Below, one piece after another: positions 8,118-16,707 of a stretch of 43,284 nucleotides of DNA. The notes beneath the pieces were generated by a model. It saw only the letters and a list, made by a program, of their open reading frames with translations. It was not told the DNA's origin and ran no database searches. Numbering within the stretch: position 1 is the first letter of the stretch; every line of letters starts with the position of its first letter. A program made the position numbers and the translations under genes. The DNA comes from Hellea sp. (GTDB taxonomy: Bacteria > Pseudomonadota > Alphaproteobacteria > Caulobacterales > Maricaulaceae), in NCBI GenBank assembly GCA_020628425.1, contig JAHDEZ010000022.1, positions 1 to 43,284 of the forward strand, given 5' to 3'.

Positions 8118-9977
8118 CTAAGGAATATGGACGATACTGACATTCATGGCGCGGATGGCGTCTTCCAGCTTTCGCCGCTCTTCTGCTTCGGCTTGTGCGT
8201 CCTTTTCGTTTGGTGAAAACAGAAAGGCTTCTTCGCCCATTGTCTCCATTTGACGTCTTAACTCAGGATCCAAAGTTTCAGCTCTTTCTTTGAATTCTGC
8301 GGCTCGTGCTTGTTGTTTGTGCGACCACAAAGCATTGCTCAGTTCGGTTATTGAGATATTCCGACTAGGCTGTATGGATAATTCCAGACTGCCCCCCTGC
8401 TCCAGAAACGCTGACCACGCCGTACTGGCCTGTGTTAAAATATCTGTTTGAGCGGCTATCATATACTCATTTTCCATGGTGGAAAAATAGCCTTTGGCTA
8501 GAGTCCGAGCGCCTTCCTTGCTCATCTCTTCGTCACCCACCATATTGGATATAAGTTTATCCATCAGACCTAGATCCCGAAAGGAAATGTTTACTTTCGA
8601 CAGACTAGGCTGAATTTTTTCCTCAGCTGTTAATGCTTCCTGACCAAAAACCGAACGACGCAATGGCCCGCCCGTGGTCAAACTCAGAAAAGCCAATTCA
8701 TCCCAATGGTTCAAGCCATATCGCATTTGCAGATCAAAGCCGCCATCCATAACGTATCGGGACTGTTCGGCCTCAATGCTGCGCGTGGTTTTGTCAAAAT
8801 TCACCCGCCCATTATATGAAAAGCTCCCCGAATCTAGCCCGTTTTTTCGGAACGGGTCGTCGCTCCGCCATTCCGGATAGTGATCGGGAATTGGTTTTAA
8901 AACTAATTCAACCCGGGGTATCTCTACGGTATGCGAATAAAAATCGCTGTGGAGGTCGCTGTGCCAGACCCGCGCACTGTCCACGCGGAGCTCTTCAAAT
9001 CCGAAATTCATAACGACGCCTTGAATGGAGGCTGACATAAATTGCGGGTCAAAATCAGTTTCGACCATTGGAAGGAAAAAGGCCGGGTTCATCAGGTCCG
9101 AGAGCTTTTGAGGCGAATCCGGTTTGACATCGTTGATATTGAGGGATGCAAATCGAACCGTTTCTTTGTTTCCCATAAAACTATGGGAAACCATATCAAA
9201 ATTGTTGATTTGAACAATATAGCTGTCCTGACCTTTAATTCTTGAGAGACCTGCAAAACCAATGGATGTCCTGTTTTCAACTTCTTTTTTTTTCTCCGCA
9301 GACTGCGAACTGAAAAAGCCGTCGGTTTCTTCCCTGACTGTTGAATAGTCCTGTACCTCGTCTGTTGAGTTGGTTTTGTAATTTTCGATAATAAATTCCG
9401 GGTAGATACCCGCCTCATCAGAGCCAGACTCAATGGCAAAGACAAGATAATCAAAAGGGGATCTAATAGCACTGACCTTAACCGCCTTAAACGCGGGCGA
9501 CATCTCGATGGGGTCAGGCATTTTCAAAATGAAACTATCCGTGCTGTCCGTTCCGTTATCTGCATCCACAGTAAAGGTGACGCCCTCCATTTGGATTGTA
9601 TCAAAATAAGGTCGTTCGCCCTCAAGCAATCGCACACCTTTGATCTCCATTTCGGCAACGACATAGGCCTGACCTTCAAGTTCGAAACGCAGGTTTTCAA
9701 AAACGTAATTCCCATTACGGCCCGTGCGTTTATCCCAGTCAGTTGTTCCTTCCGGGACCCAAAGACGAAACTTGTCCAAAGCCATTTGCGCCTCGTCGGT
9801 CTCGATCTCTCGAATTTCAACAGTTTCGGATATGCGGGCGCGTAGCTCTGCCTCACTCACGGGTTGAGATTGTTCAAGAGGCGTTTTCGGTGCGGGTGTC
9901 GACGCGGGGCGCGAAACATAAAGGACGACAAAAATCAACGCAAAGGCGCTGAGCCCTAATAAAATCCAGTTACGCAT
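8118..9977 (-). CDS. fam2: membrane-anchored family member with charged C-terminal insert
   Basis: 619 residues, the longest family member. The N-terminal anchor ILLGLSAFALIFVVLYV (5-21) has no cysteine, followed by a Pro-rich linker. Family landmarks: GRNGNYVF (86-93), RPYFDTIQMEGV, FRDLGLMDKLI, FLEQGGSLELSIQPS and the C-terminal MNVSIVHIP. Between the last two it carries an extra 50 or so charged residues (EFKERAETLD through AEAEERRKLED) that should form a helix or coiled coil, absent from most paralogs. GGGAG precedes the ATG. The gap is 26 bases to fam3 upstream and 82 to fam1 downstream, the widest gap in the fam8-fam1 run. Function unknown; most like fam1. Confidence 0.9.
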   Translation of the reverse strand: MRNWILLGLSAFALIFVVLYVSRPASTPAPKTPLEQSQPVSEAELRARISETVEIREIETDEAQMALDKFRLWVPEGTTDWDKRTGRNGNYVFENLRFELEGQAYVVAEMEIKGVRLLEGERPYFDTIQMEGVTFTVDADNGTDSTDSFILKMPDPIEMSPAFKAVKVSAIRSPFDYLVFAIESGSDEAGIYPEFIIENYKTNSTDEVQDYSTVREETDGFFSSQSAEKKKEVENRTSIGFAGLSRIKGQDSYIVQINNFDMVSHSFMGNKETVRFASLNINDVKPDSPQKLSDLMNPAFFLPMVETDFDPQFMSASIQGVVMNFGFEELRVDSARVWHSDLHSDFYSHTVEIPRVELVLKPIPDHYPEWRSDDPFRKNGLDSGSFSYNGRVNFDKTTRSIEAEQSRYVMDGGFDLQMRYGLNHWDELAFLSLTTGGPLRRSVFGQEALTAEEKIQPSLSKVNISFRDLGLMDKLISNMVGDEEMSKEGARTLAKGYFSTMENEYMIAAQTDILTQASTAWSAFLEQGGSLELSIQPSRNISITELSNALWSHKQQARAAEFKERAETLDPELRRQMETMGEEAFLFSPNEKDAQAEAEERRKLEDAIRAMNVSIVHIP

Positions 9978-10003
9978 TGAAGGTCTCCCACAAATCTTAT
10001 TGC

Positions 10004-11635
10004 CTAATCAGGTAAATGTGAAAACTCAATATTCAAGGCCTTGAGTACGGCATCATAATCGATGGGTTCGACCTTCTGGCCCGCCATGGCCTTCCAGATG
10101 GTTTGTGCATAGTTTTCCATAAGTGGTCGTATTTTATAGCTCCCGCCGTCTGGCCTGACCGTTATTTTCAGCGTGCCGCCCTGTTCGATAAAATCTTCCG
10201 CGACATCGGCCCAGGCCATAACCAGAGCGCCTTGGTATTCGCTTTGCGCCAACAGGATCGGTGCGCTGGCCATAGAGGCGTATTGCGCCCGCGTTTCCTG
10301 AACCGATTGATTATTGCGGTCGGCGAGCAGAGTGATGACGCGATCACGCAAACCCGTATCATTCAGCTCCAGTGTGAAACTGTTAAGGGCCAGATCATTC
10401 CACCCGTTTCGAGATGTCGCCAGCGCCGCCGGGTCGTCAACATCCGCATTTCCGATAAAGTGTATCAGCGCACTCAGAGACCGGTTGACGCCCGTCAACT
10501 CCATAACTGTTCGCAGCTCAAACCCGTTATCCGATCTGATTTCAATGGTTTCCTGCCAGCTATCACCCGCCCGATCAAACTCTCCTTCCCGTTGATAAGA
10601 CAGGTTCAGCGGATCGAGCTTCAGCTCCAAAAGTTTCAGATCGACATTGGCTTCGGAGCTGTCTCTAAAATCCACAGTCATATCCGGAAGGCTGACGGTT
10701 CGTGTGAATTTATCCGACCCGTCGGTTGTTTCTGTAATATCGAGTGACGGTATCGCAATCCTGAAATCAGGATAACCCGCGATGATATCCCGTCCCGACA
10801 TGCTGCCAAAATGGGGCCTAAATGGATTTACTTGCGTCAGCATCTGCGCCGTATCAACACGCGACGGATCTGTCGTCTCAAACTCGATTTTGGGTAGTCG
10901 GAGATCTGAAATTGAGAAACGGCTGAGACTAAATTCCATATCCATAGAATAAGGCGCGATAACGTCACCTTTCATGGAGAAAGCTTCGAAAGCGACATGT
11001 ATCTGTCCGGTTTGCGGGTCCGTCGCCAGGCCGCAAAAACGGCATTGCATATTGGCGGCACGCGGGTGATCAACGATCAGGTCTTCCACATAAAATCCCG
11101 CGCCTGAGCGGAACATATCAATAGGTTCCATATTGGATAACCGATCAAAGACAGAGCCCATATGAACCGTTTCGGATAAGCCGCGCAAACCGGATACCTG
11201 ATTGACTGGTGGGGTAAGAAACTTTACCCGGCCCTGACTCAAGGCGTCGGATAAAATCTGTCCTTCGTCCAGTTCAAATGTATCGAAATAGACCGCGTGT
11301 TTATCGACCAGATGCAGGCCATTTACGGTGATTTCTGCCACATCCTGCGGACTTTGTCCGGTCGTGCTAAATCTGTGCGTACCGCCGCCCAAATGCGCCT
11401 GATGAAACAGCTTAATATCCCGGTCTGGCGGGATACTGCCCATAAACTGATCTATGGCTTGTGTGGCCGCATCCGTGGGCACATCGGTGCGCGTATCCCC
11501 CGCATCGATCAGCGCCTTCACCCGAGTGGCCGCAGAATACAAGGCGGGTTCGTTTTCACCCCCACAGGCAGCAAAGCTGAGCGCCAATAGGCCCAGCGCA
11601 ATCGAGAGGCTCTTTGAGTTGATATTAATCCACAT
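10004..11635 (-). CDS. fam3: lipoprotein family member with a CxxC pair
   Basis: 543 residues. Signal sequence with a lipobox-like ending LSFAACGG (Cys24); Phe at -3 is slightly atypical. One of the more divergent members: the first motif is reduced to GGGTHRFST, but VYFDTFELDEG, NPFRPHFGSMS, LNDTGLRDRVI, SEYQGALVMAW, FIEQGGTLKITVRPDGG and the terminal LNIEFSHLPD are clear. It alone has CRFC in the middle region, a possible disulfide or metal pair. The ATG at 11635 is chosen over an in-frame TTG at 11641; it overlaps the fam4 stop codon by 11 bases and has no strong ribosome site, suggesting coupled translation. Function unknown. Confidence 0.9.
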   Translation of the reverse strand: MWININSKSLSIALGLLALSFAACGGENEPALYSAATRVKALIDAGDTRTDVPTDAATQAIDQFMGSIPPDRDIKLFHQAHLGGGTHRFSTTGQSPQDVAEITVNGLHLVDKHAVYFDTFELDEGQILSDALSQGRVKFLTPPVNQVSGLRGLSETVHMGSVFDRLSNMEPIDMFRSGAGFYVEDLIVDHPRAANMQCRFCGLATDPQTGQIHVAFEAFSMKGDVIAPYSMDMEFSLSRFSISDLRLPKIEFETTDPSRVDTAQMLTQVNPFRPHFGSMSGRDIIAGYPDFRIAIPSLDITETTDGSDKFTRTVSLPDMTVDFRDSSEANVDLKLLELKLDPLNLSYQREGEFDRAGDSWQETIEIRSDNGFELRTVMELTGVNRSLSALIHFIGNADVDDPAALATSRNGWNDLALNSFTLELNDTGLRDRVITLLADRNNQSVQETRAQYASMASAPILLAQSEYQGALVMAWADVAEDFIEQGGTLKITVRPDGGSYKIRPLMENYAQTIWKAMAGQKVEPIDYDAVLKALNIEFSHLPD

Positions 11636-13325
11636 GCTCAAAGGTAATATTCATTTTCTTGAGCCAACCATCGATTATCTCAGTCGTTTTGCTGCGATCC
11701 TGGCGAGCACTGAACGGGTCGGACGGCATGAGCGCGTTAAAGGGAAAGGCCAGCTCGGTTGTAGGGGCGTCGCCATCAGGTGTCATTTTCATACGTAACG
11801 TGCCTCCATTATCAATAAAGGCATTCATGGCATCAATATAAGCCTGCGCCAGTTCCGCCTGATATTCTGAACCCGCAACCATGGTTGAGGCGGTAATAGC
11901 GTTTTTAGCAAAGGCTTTTGCGTCGTCCACGGACATGTCACCAGACGCCGCCGCAAAGTTGAGACCCCGCTTATGCAGTCCCCGATCTGTTATGTCGATT
12001 GTAGCGCCTCGGATCGCGATTTTATTCATCATGTCTTCGATTGACTCTTGTTCTCCCTTTACGGGCAAGCCGAACATGGCGGGGTTAGACAATGCGCCCA
12101 TGACCTGGTTCATGCCCTCGACTTTATAGGTCAGATCCAAATCAAAGCCGTCTTTCACATGAAGGCCGCCGGCCTCCAGAGAAATCATGTCTTTGCCAGG
12201 ATCAACCAGCGCCCGACCACCATAACTCAACACCAGAGGGTTTAACTCCAACGCGCTCATAGCAAAGGCATCGCCTTCGAAATCCGCGCCGAACTCATAG
12301 ACAATACTCGGCGCGTTGACATTCATGTAATGGGCGTCACCCGGTCCGTCTTCATACCAGTAATCCATGGAATCTATCTGAGCGGACATGATGTTGTCTT
12401 CATATTGTACGAAAACATTACGCGCCGACATGGCATCAAAATTCCGGTTATGTGGATTAAGCGTGTTCACATAAGCACCCAAAATATAGGTCATGGGGAA
12501 CATAAAGCCGCCCTGTTTAACCTCGGCGTTACTGAGTTTGTAATTGCGAATAGAAAGCGCTTCGGCAGACACATGTTCCGGCTCATCACCATAGCTATAT
12601 TCATTGGTCATCTTGGCCCGGGAAATCCGAACGGAATAAGCTTGATCAGACATGGTCATGCCCACGAAATCCAGCGCAAAACTGACATCATCGTCAGGGG
12701 AAAACCGGGCACCTTCAATATAACCCGCACCCTCAAAGCTGCGCCACATAGCCAGCATGGCGCGGTTTTCCGCCGTGACCTCCGTTGGCATATCAAACGG
12801 ATCCAAATCGCCATAGGTCACAGGCTCTTTTTCCGATTGATCCGCTGCCAATGCGACGGCGGGTGCCATCCAGCTTACATCGGGCATGGCCAACTCGACC
12901 CGGTCAATTCTAAGACCATCGTCATTTCGGATGTTTTCCATAGAGATATAATCCGCATGCATTAACTCTTCGCCGAGTTTTTGCAGGCCGCTGACTTCGA
13001 CGGTCTCAATAGTGGCGCCCTCGATCTCCAAATTGGTGAATGTATAGTTTCCGTTACTGCCCGAGACGCTTTCCCACGCCGCATGGTCCTCAAAATAGGC
13101 CAGCGCCGCCTTGCCGTCTGCGTCGCTTACCGAAGACGTCCGTCGGAAATCAGCGAGATCCGCTTTGATTTCAGCCTCACTCAGCAAGGCGATATTATTG
13201 CGCTTTATGCCGTCAAAGGCGGCAGGAGGGGGATTAGACGCCGTCGGTAAATCATCACCACCACAAGACGCTAAAACTATCGCCGGTAAAAAAACACCGG
13301 CCATCCATTTTGTTTTCAAGTTCAT
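11625..13325 (-). CDS. fam4: lipoprotein family member
   Basis: 566 residues with a clear lipoprotein signal ending IVLASCGGDD (Cys21). Family landmarks: SGSNGNYTFTNL, ADYISMENI, GAGYIEGARF followed by LDFVGM, LNPHNRNFDAMSARNV, VKDGFDLDLTYKVEG, ITDRGLHKRGL, GSEYQAELAQAYIDAM, FIDNGGTLRMKMTPDGD and the terminal MNITFEHVD. This is close to the family average and makes a good reference sequence. A strong CAGGAGAG ribosome site lies before the ATG. It starts 21 bases after fam5 and overlaps the fam3 start, so it is part of the presumed operon. Very acidic; predicted all-beta with a helical C-terminal block. Function unknown. Confidence 0.92.
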   Translation of the reverse strand: MNLKTKWMAGVFLPAIVLASCGGDDLPTASNPPPAAFDGIKRNNIALLSEAEIKADLADFRRTSSVSDADGKAALAYFEDHAAWESVSGSNGNYTFTNLEIEGATIETVEVSGLQKLGEELMHADYISMENIRNDDGLRIDRVELAMPDVSWMAPAVALAADQSEKEPVTYGDLDPFDMPTEVTAENRAMLAMWRSFEGAGYIEGARFSPDDDVSFALDFVGMTMSDQAYSVRISRAKMTNEYSYGDEPEHVSAEALSIRNYKLSNAEVKQGGFMFPMTYILGAYVNTLNPHNRNFDAMSARNVFVQYEDNIMSAQIDSMDYWYEDGPGDAHYMNVNAPSIVYEFGADFEGDAFAMSALELNPLVLSYGGRALVDPGKDMISLEAGGLHVKDGFDLDLTYKVEGMNQVMGALSNPAMFGLPVKGEQESIEDMMNKIAIRGATIDITDRGLHKRGLNFAAASGDMSVDDAKAFAKNAITASTMVAGSEYQAELAQAYIDAMNAFIDNGGTLRMKMTPDGDAPTTELAFPFNALMPSDPFSARQDRSKTTEIIDGWLKKMNITFEHVD

Positions 13326-13346
13326 GTGGTCTCTCCTGTAATTACC

Positions 13347-14963
13347 TTAATTCGGCGGCGTGTGAGTAAAATCTATGTTGAGCATTTTGAGGATTTCATC
13401 GGTGAGATGAGCGCTATTATCACGCCCGGATTCCACATGCCCGTCAATGGCGTCCGTAACATCTTTGAGTAAAAGTCCGCCATCTGGGCGTACGGTCATC
13501 ATCAACTCCCCGCCAAACAGACCGAAATCCTCAGCGGCATCAGCAAAGTCTATGGCCAAGTCCGCTTGATATTTCGAGCGCGCGCCCAAGGTCATAAGCG
13601 CGAAAGATGAGGCGATTTCAGACCGTACTGTTTCAATATCAACATCGCGCTGTTTTGCAGCCAATGCAACCAAGCCGTCAATAAACCCTCTATCTCTAGC
13701 GGTGAGCGTAAGTTGGTTGAGCTTGAGACTATCTCGTGCAGCAAGGGATTCAGATATTCCCGCGGACATTGCTTCAGCATCACCTGGACCAAAAATCATC
13801 ATAGCCTGAAAAGTCTTAGTCATGCCTTCCACTAAGCCCGTAAACATTTTATCGGCGCCTTCGACTTCAAAACTCAGGATGTAATCGAAATTGTCACCCA
13901 TTGCGAACCGCCCCGATTTCATAATGAATCGATCGGCCGATCGATTTAAATAGGTTTCAGAGCTCAAAGAAAATTGCATAGGCCACATCCCCATAGCCTC
14001 CAAGGACTCCACCGTCTCTTCTGGAGAATCGGGGAGCATGTCTTCGCTAATATCATATAAGAAATTCGCCTTAAAAAAATTGGTATGACCTTGGTCCGTT
14101 TTATCAGCCATGGCCCAGGACAGCGACGGTATCTCAAACCCTAAGTGTTCAGACCTTGCATGTAAATTTGTGATCTCGAGAGATTCAAACGTTGGTTCAA
14201 AGGGGTTATAAAATCTCGCCGCCATGCTGGCCGCAAACTCTGGAGAATCAGTCTCATAATGTCTAAAAATTTCCAGATCGAAATTTGTGAGCTTTATCTG
14301 TTCAATTTCAATGGACTGTAACTCGGCTGAATCCAGATTAATATCATCTTCTACAAAATTGAGATCTTCAATCAAAAATGAAATGCTGGCTTTATCGACC
14401 TCAGATATCCAACCGATAAAGTCTATTTCAACCTCAGCAGAATCTACGCCCTCTAAATATCCCCCGCCGTCGAAAGCTTGCAAAACATCAACGGTTTTAT
14501 CCATAACGTGAGAGGCATAACTCGGATCCGAGTCGCCTCGACCGGCAATTTCCATGAAGCTATTAAAGACTTCACTGGACGGGATAATGACCTTCCCTGA
14601 AGCAACGGACAAATCCTCAAACTTATATCCTGAAAAAGTAACAAGTTCGGCATAAGGCGCATAATCATCATAGATATTCGGGGCTGTCAGCTCTAGCGTC
14701 TCAAAACTTACGCCCTGTTCCAGTTCCAGACCGGTGAATCTGATGGTGTCGCCCTTCATCAAAACAGTGGACCAAACCACCCCTCGTTCTGAGAGTGTAG
14801 TTTTTAACGCCTCATCTGAGGCATAGTCACGGCCTGATGGGTTATATCCATCAACCCGCTCCATGATGGCATTTTGCGATTCATGAGCCTTTGATGGCGC
14901 ATCCTCTCCGCAAGCCGACAGTATCAGACCGCCTAGAATCGCGCCCATCCAGATATTTCTCAT
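13347..14963 (-). CDS. fam5: lipoprotein family member
   Basis: 538 residues from the ATG at 14963 (a GTG two codons earlier is possible). Lipoprotein signal ends LILSACGED (Cys18). Landmarks: KGDTIRFTGLELEQG in place of the usual NGNYTF motif, YAPYAELVTFSGYKF, GGGYLEGVDSAEVEIDFIGW, YNPFEPTFESLEITNL, FDYILSFEVEGADK, ARDRGFIDGLV, SKYQADLAIDFADAAEDF, GGELMMTVRPDGG and the terminal LNIDFTHTPPN. 47 bases separate it from fam6 upstream. Slightly more AT-rich coding than fam3 or fam4 by eye. Function unknown; belongs with fam4 and fam6-8 by the GGGYxEG...GW motif. Confidence 0.91.
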   Translation of the reverse strand: MRNIWMGAILGGLILSACGEDAPSKAHESQNAIMERVDGYNPSGRDYASDEALKTTLSERGVVWSTVLMKGDTIRFTGLELEQGVSFETLELTAPNIYDDYAPYAELVTFSGYKFEDLSVASGKVIIPSSEVFNSFMEIAGRGDSDPSYASHVMDKTVDVLQAFDGGGYLEGVDSAEVEIDFIGWISEVDKASISFLIEDLNFVEDDINLDSAELQSIEIEQIKLTNFDLEIFRHYETDSPEFAASMAARFYNPFEPTFESLEITNLHARSEHLGFEIPSLSWAMADKTDQGHTNFFKANFLYDISEDMLPDSPEETVESLEAMGMWPMQFSLSSETYLNRSADRFIMKSGRFAMGDNFDYILSFEVEGADKMFTGLVEGMTKTFQAMMIFGPGDAEAMSAGISESLAARDSLKLNQLTLTARDRGFIDGLVALAAKQRDVDIETVRSEIASSFALMTLGARSKYQADLAIDFADAAEDFGLFGGELMMTVRPDGGLLLKDVTDAIDGHVESGRDNSAHLTDEILKMLNIDFTHTPPN

Positions 14964-15010
14964 CACCACCCCCGGATTTTATATCAGTACACGACTTTTA
15001 GAACGATGGC

Positions 15011-16660
15011 CTATTCCTCTGCTTGTCCGGCGGGTGGAATATAGTCGAAGTCCAACTCCAGATATTTCAAAACTAAATCGATCCCTTCGAGAACATCCGG
15101 GGAATCGTCTTGGACCATGGTAAAAACCTCCTCGATTATATCGATGGACTTATCCTGTCCCATGCCAATTTTGAACGTGCCGCCCCGCTCTATGAAGTCC
15201 CCCATGGAATTAGCAAAATCCAGGGCCAGTTCCGATTGATAAGGCGTTTGGGCAACCATCGTTAAAAGCGCCGAAGCCCCGGCGGCTTGTTCTTTAATGC
15301 TCTCCACGTCATCGCCTTGCTCTTCGGCGACAACCCGAAAAATCCGGTCCATAAGGGAATTTTCCGTCATGGAAACCGCGTAGGTCTCGATGTCTAATGG
15401 CTTCAGGGCCGCCGTGAGATCATCCTTCAGGCTCGCAATGACAGCTGGGTCCGTATCCTCGTAACTCTCGCCCACATCCTCCATGTTTTGAAACATGGTT
15501 TTGAACCTGTCAAAGCTCTCTAAGGAACCGGATATTTTCATTTCCGCATCAATATCCATTCCGTCTTCGATAACGAGTCTGGCATTTTCGCTGTAAACCA
15601 GGTCGTTTTCGTAATCATAAACTACCCGGCCTTCATTTCGGATGCGAATTTCATCGTAGCCAAGGCGGTCAAAATATTCCTTAAAGGTCTGCATCTCTTC
15701 GCTGGATGGTTCGCTGTCAAAACCTACGCGCAATGGGTCTGGTGTTGCATAGTAATAAGCAACGCCATTTTCTGGTGGTGTGTACCAAATTCCGTAGTCA
15801 TTATTTTTGATATAAAAGCCGTCCGCTTTGAACTCCAGGCCCTGAAACCGCGCGCCATCAAAATAAGGCCAGAACGGATTATAATAAAACGGATTGCCGG
15901 TAAACGCCGACTCGATGACCTCCCAATGCATGTTTTTGACAGAGAAAGACCCCAGTTCCAATGTCACCGGAGTCTCAAAATCTGGCGCATAAAATTCTAA
16001 GTTAAAGCCTTTCACCAGCATGGACGTATGGCGATTTTCCGTGTCCTCGGTCCAGCCCATAAAATCCAGAGTGAGCTCGCCTTGATCATCGCCAAAGACT
16101 GCGCCTTCGATATAGCCATGACCCGAGCTGATAAAAGGACTGGCATCAAGGGCTAGAGTTTCCGTGACCAGCGCATCGATATCAATAGAGTCAATCATTT
16201 TACGGGCGTCCACATAGGCGGGTGGGTTCATGAATACCCGCTCTATACTGGCCTCAAAATCGCTATCATTGGAGGTCATGTCCTCCATCAGCACGCTATC
16301 GAAATAGAAGATGTCTTGATCTTCAACATAAACGACGCCGTCAAATGTCAGGCGACCGACTGTCGCCTCCTCCATGACCATATTGGTGACGACAAAATCG
16401 CCATTTTCACCTGTAACTTCGTAATCCGAAATATCATTGTTGAGCTCGAGAAATTCAATCATTTCATCTTTGCTGAGCTGGCCCTCCAAGCCGGAAGGCA
16501 CAATTTCACCGGCCGCGGATTTAATATCTTTGATAGACACGTCGGCAAAGGCCATACCTTTGACCGGATCGGCAAGGTCGCCTTTAGTCCCATTTGAATT
16601 ATCACCGTCACACCCCATTAAAAGCGCGCTAGCCGCAACCATCGTCATGACTTGTTTCAT
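15011..16660 (-). CDS. fam6: lipoprotein family member with Asp at +2
   Basis: 549 residues. The signal ends ALLMGCDGD (Cys17). The residue after the cysteine is Asp, which in Escherichia coli retains lipoproteins in the inner membrane; whether this holds here is unknown. Landmarks: TGENGDFVVTNM, IFYFDSVLMEDM, GHGYIEGAVFGDDQGELTLD then FMGW, YNPFWPYFDGARFQGLEF, FDRLGYDEIRIRNEG, IEDGMDIDAEMKISG, MTENSLMDRIF, TPYQSELALDFANSM, FIERGGTFKIGM and the terminal YLELDFDYIPP. Ribosome site GAGGAC. Closest to fam7, with which it shares the sequence pattern AAGA(S/A)ALxTMVAQTxYQSEL. Function unknown. Confidence 0.91.
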   Translation of the reverse strand: MKQVMTMVAASALLMGCDGDNSNGTKGDLADPVKGMAFADVSIKDIKSAAGEIVPSGLEGQLSKDEMIEFLELNNDISDYEVTGENGDFVVTNMVMEEATVGRLTFDGVVYVEDQDIFYFDSVLMEDMTSNDSDFEASIERVFMNPPAYVDARKMIDSIDIDALVTETLALDASPFISSGHGYIEGAVFGDDQGELTLDFMGWTEDTENRHTSMLVKGFNLEFYAPDFETPVTLELGSFSVKNMHWEVIESAFTGNPFYYNPFWPYFDGARFQGLEFKADGFYIKNNDYGIWYTPPENGVAYYYATPDPLRVGFDSEPSSEEMQTFKEYFDRLGYDEIRIRNEGRVVYDYENDLVYSENARLVIEDGMDIDAEMKISGSLESFDRFKTMFQNMEDVGESYEDTDPAVIASLKDDLTAALKPLDIETYAVSMTENSLMDRIFRVVAEEQGDDVESIKEQAAGASALLTMVAQTPYQSELALDFANSMGDFIERGGTFKIGMGQDKSIDIIEEVFTMVQDDSPDVLEGIDLVLKYLELDFDYIPPAGQAEE

Positions 16661-16707
16661 ATAATTGTCCTCATCTCTTGCCCCACACTTTTTAAGCCAA
16701 GCAGATT

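Noticed and set aside
10103-10747. Long open frame on the plus strand inside fam3 (similar ones at 12330-12965, 16918-17559 and 21727-22314)
   Set aside because: Each lies wholly antisense to a family gene whose protein aligns with its paralogs, lacks recognisable domains or good ribosome sites, and looks like a shadow of the real frame.
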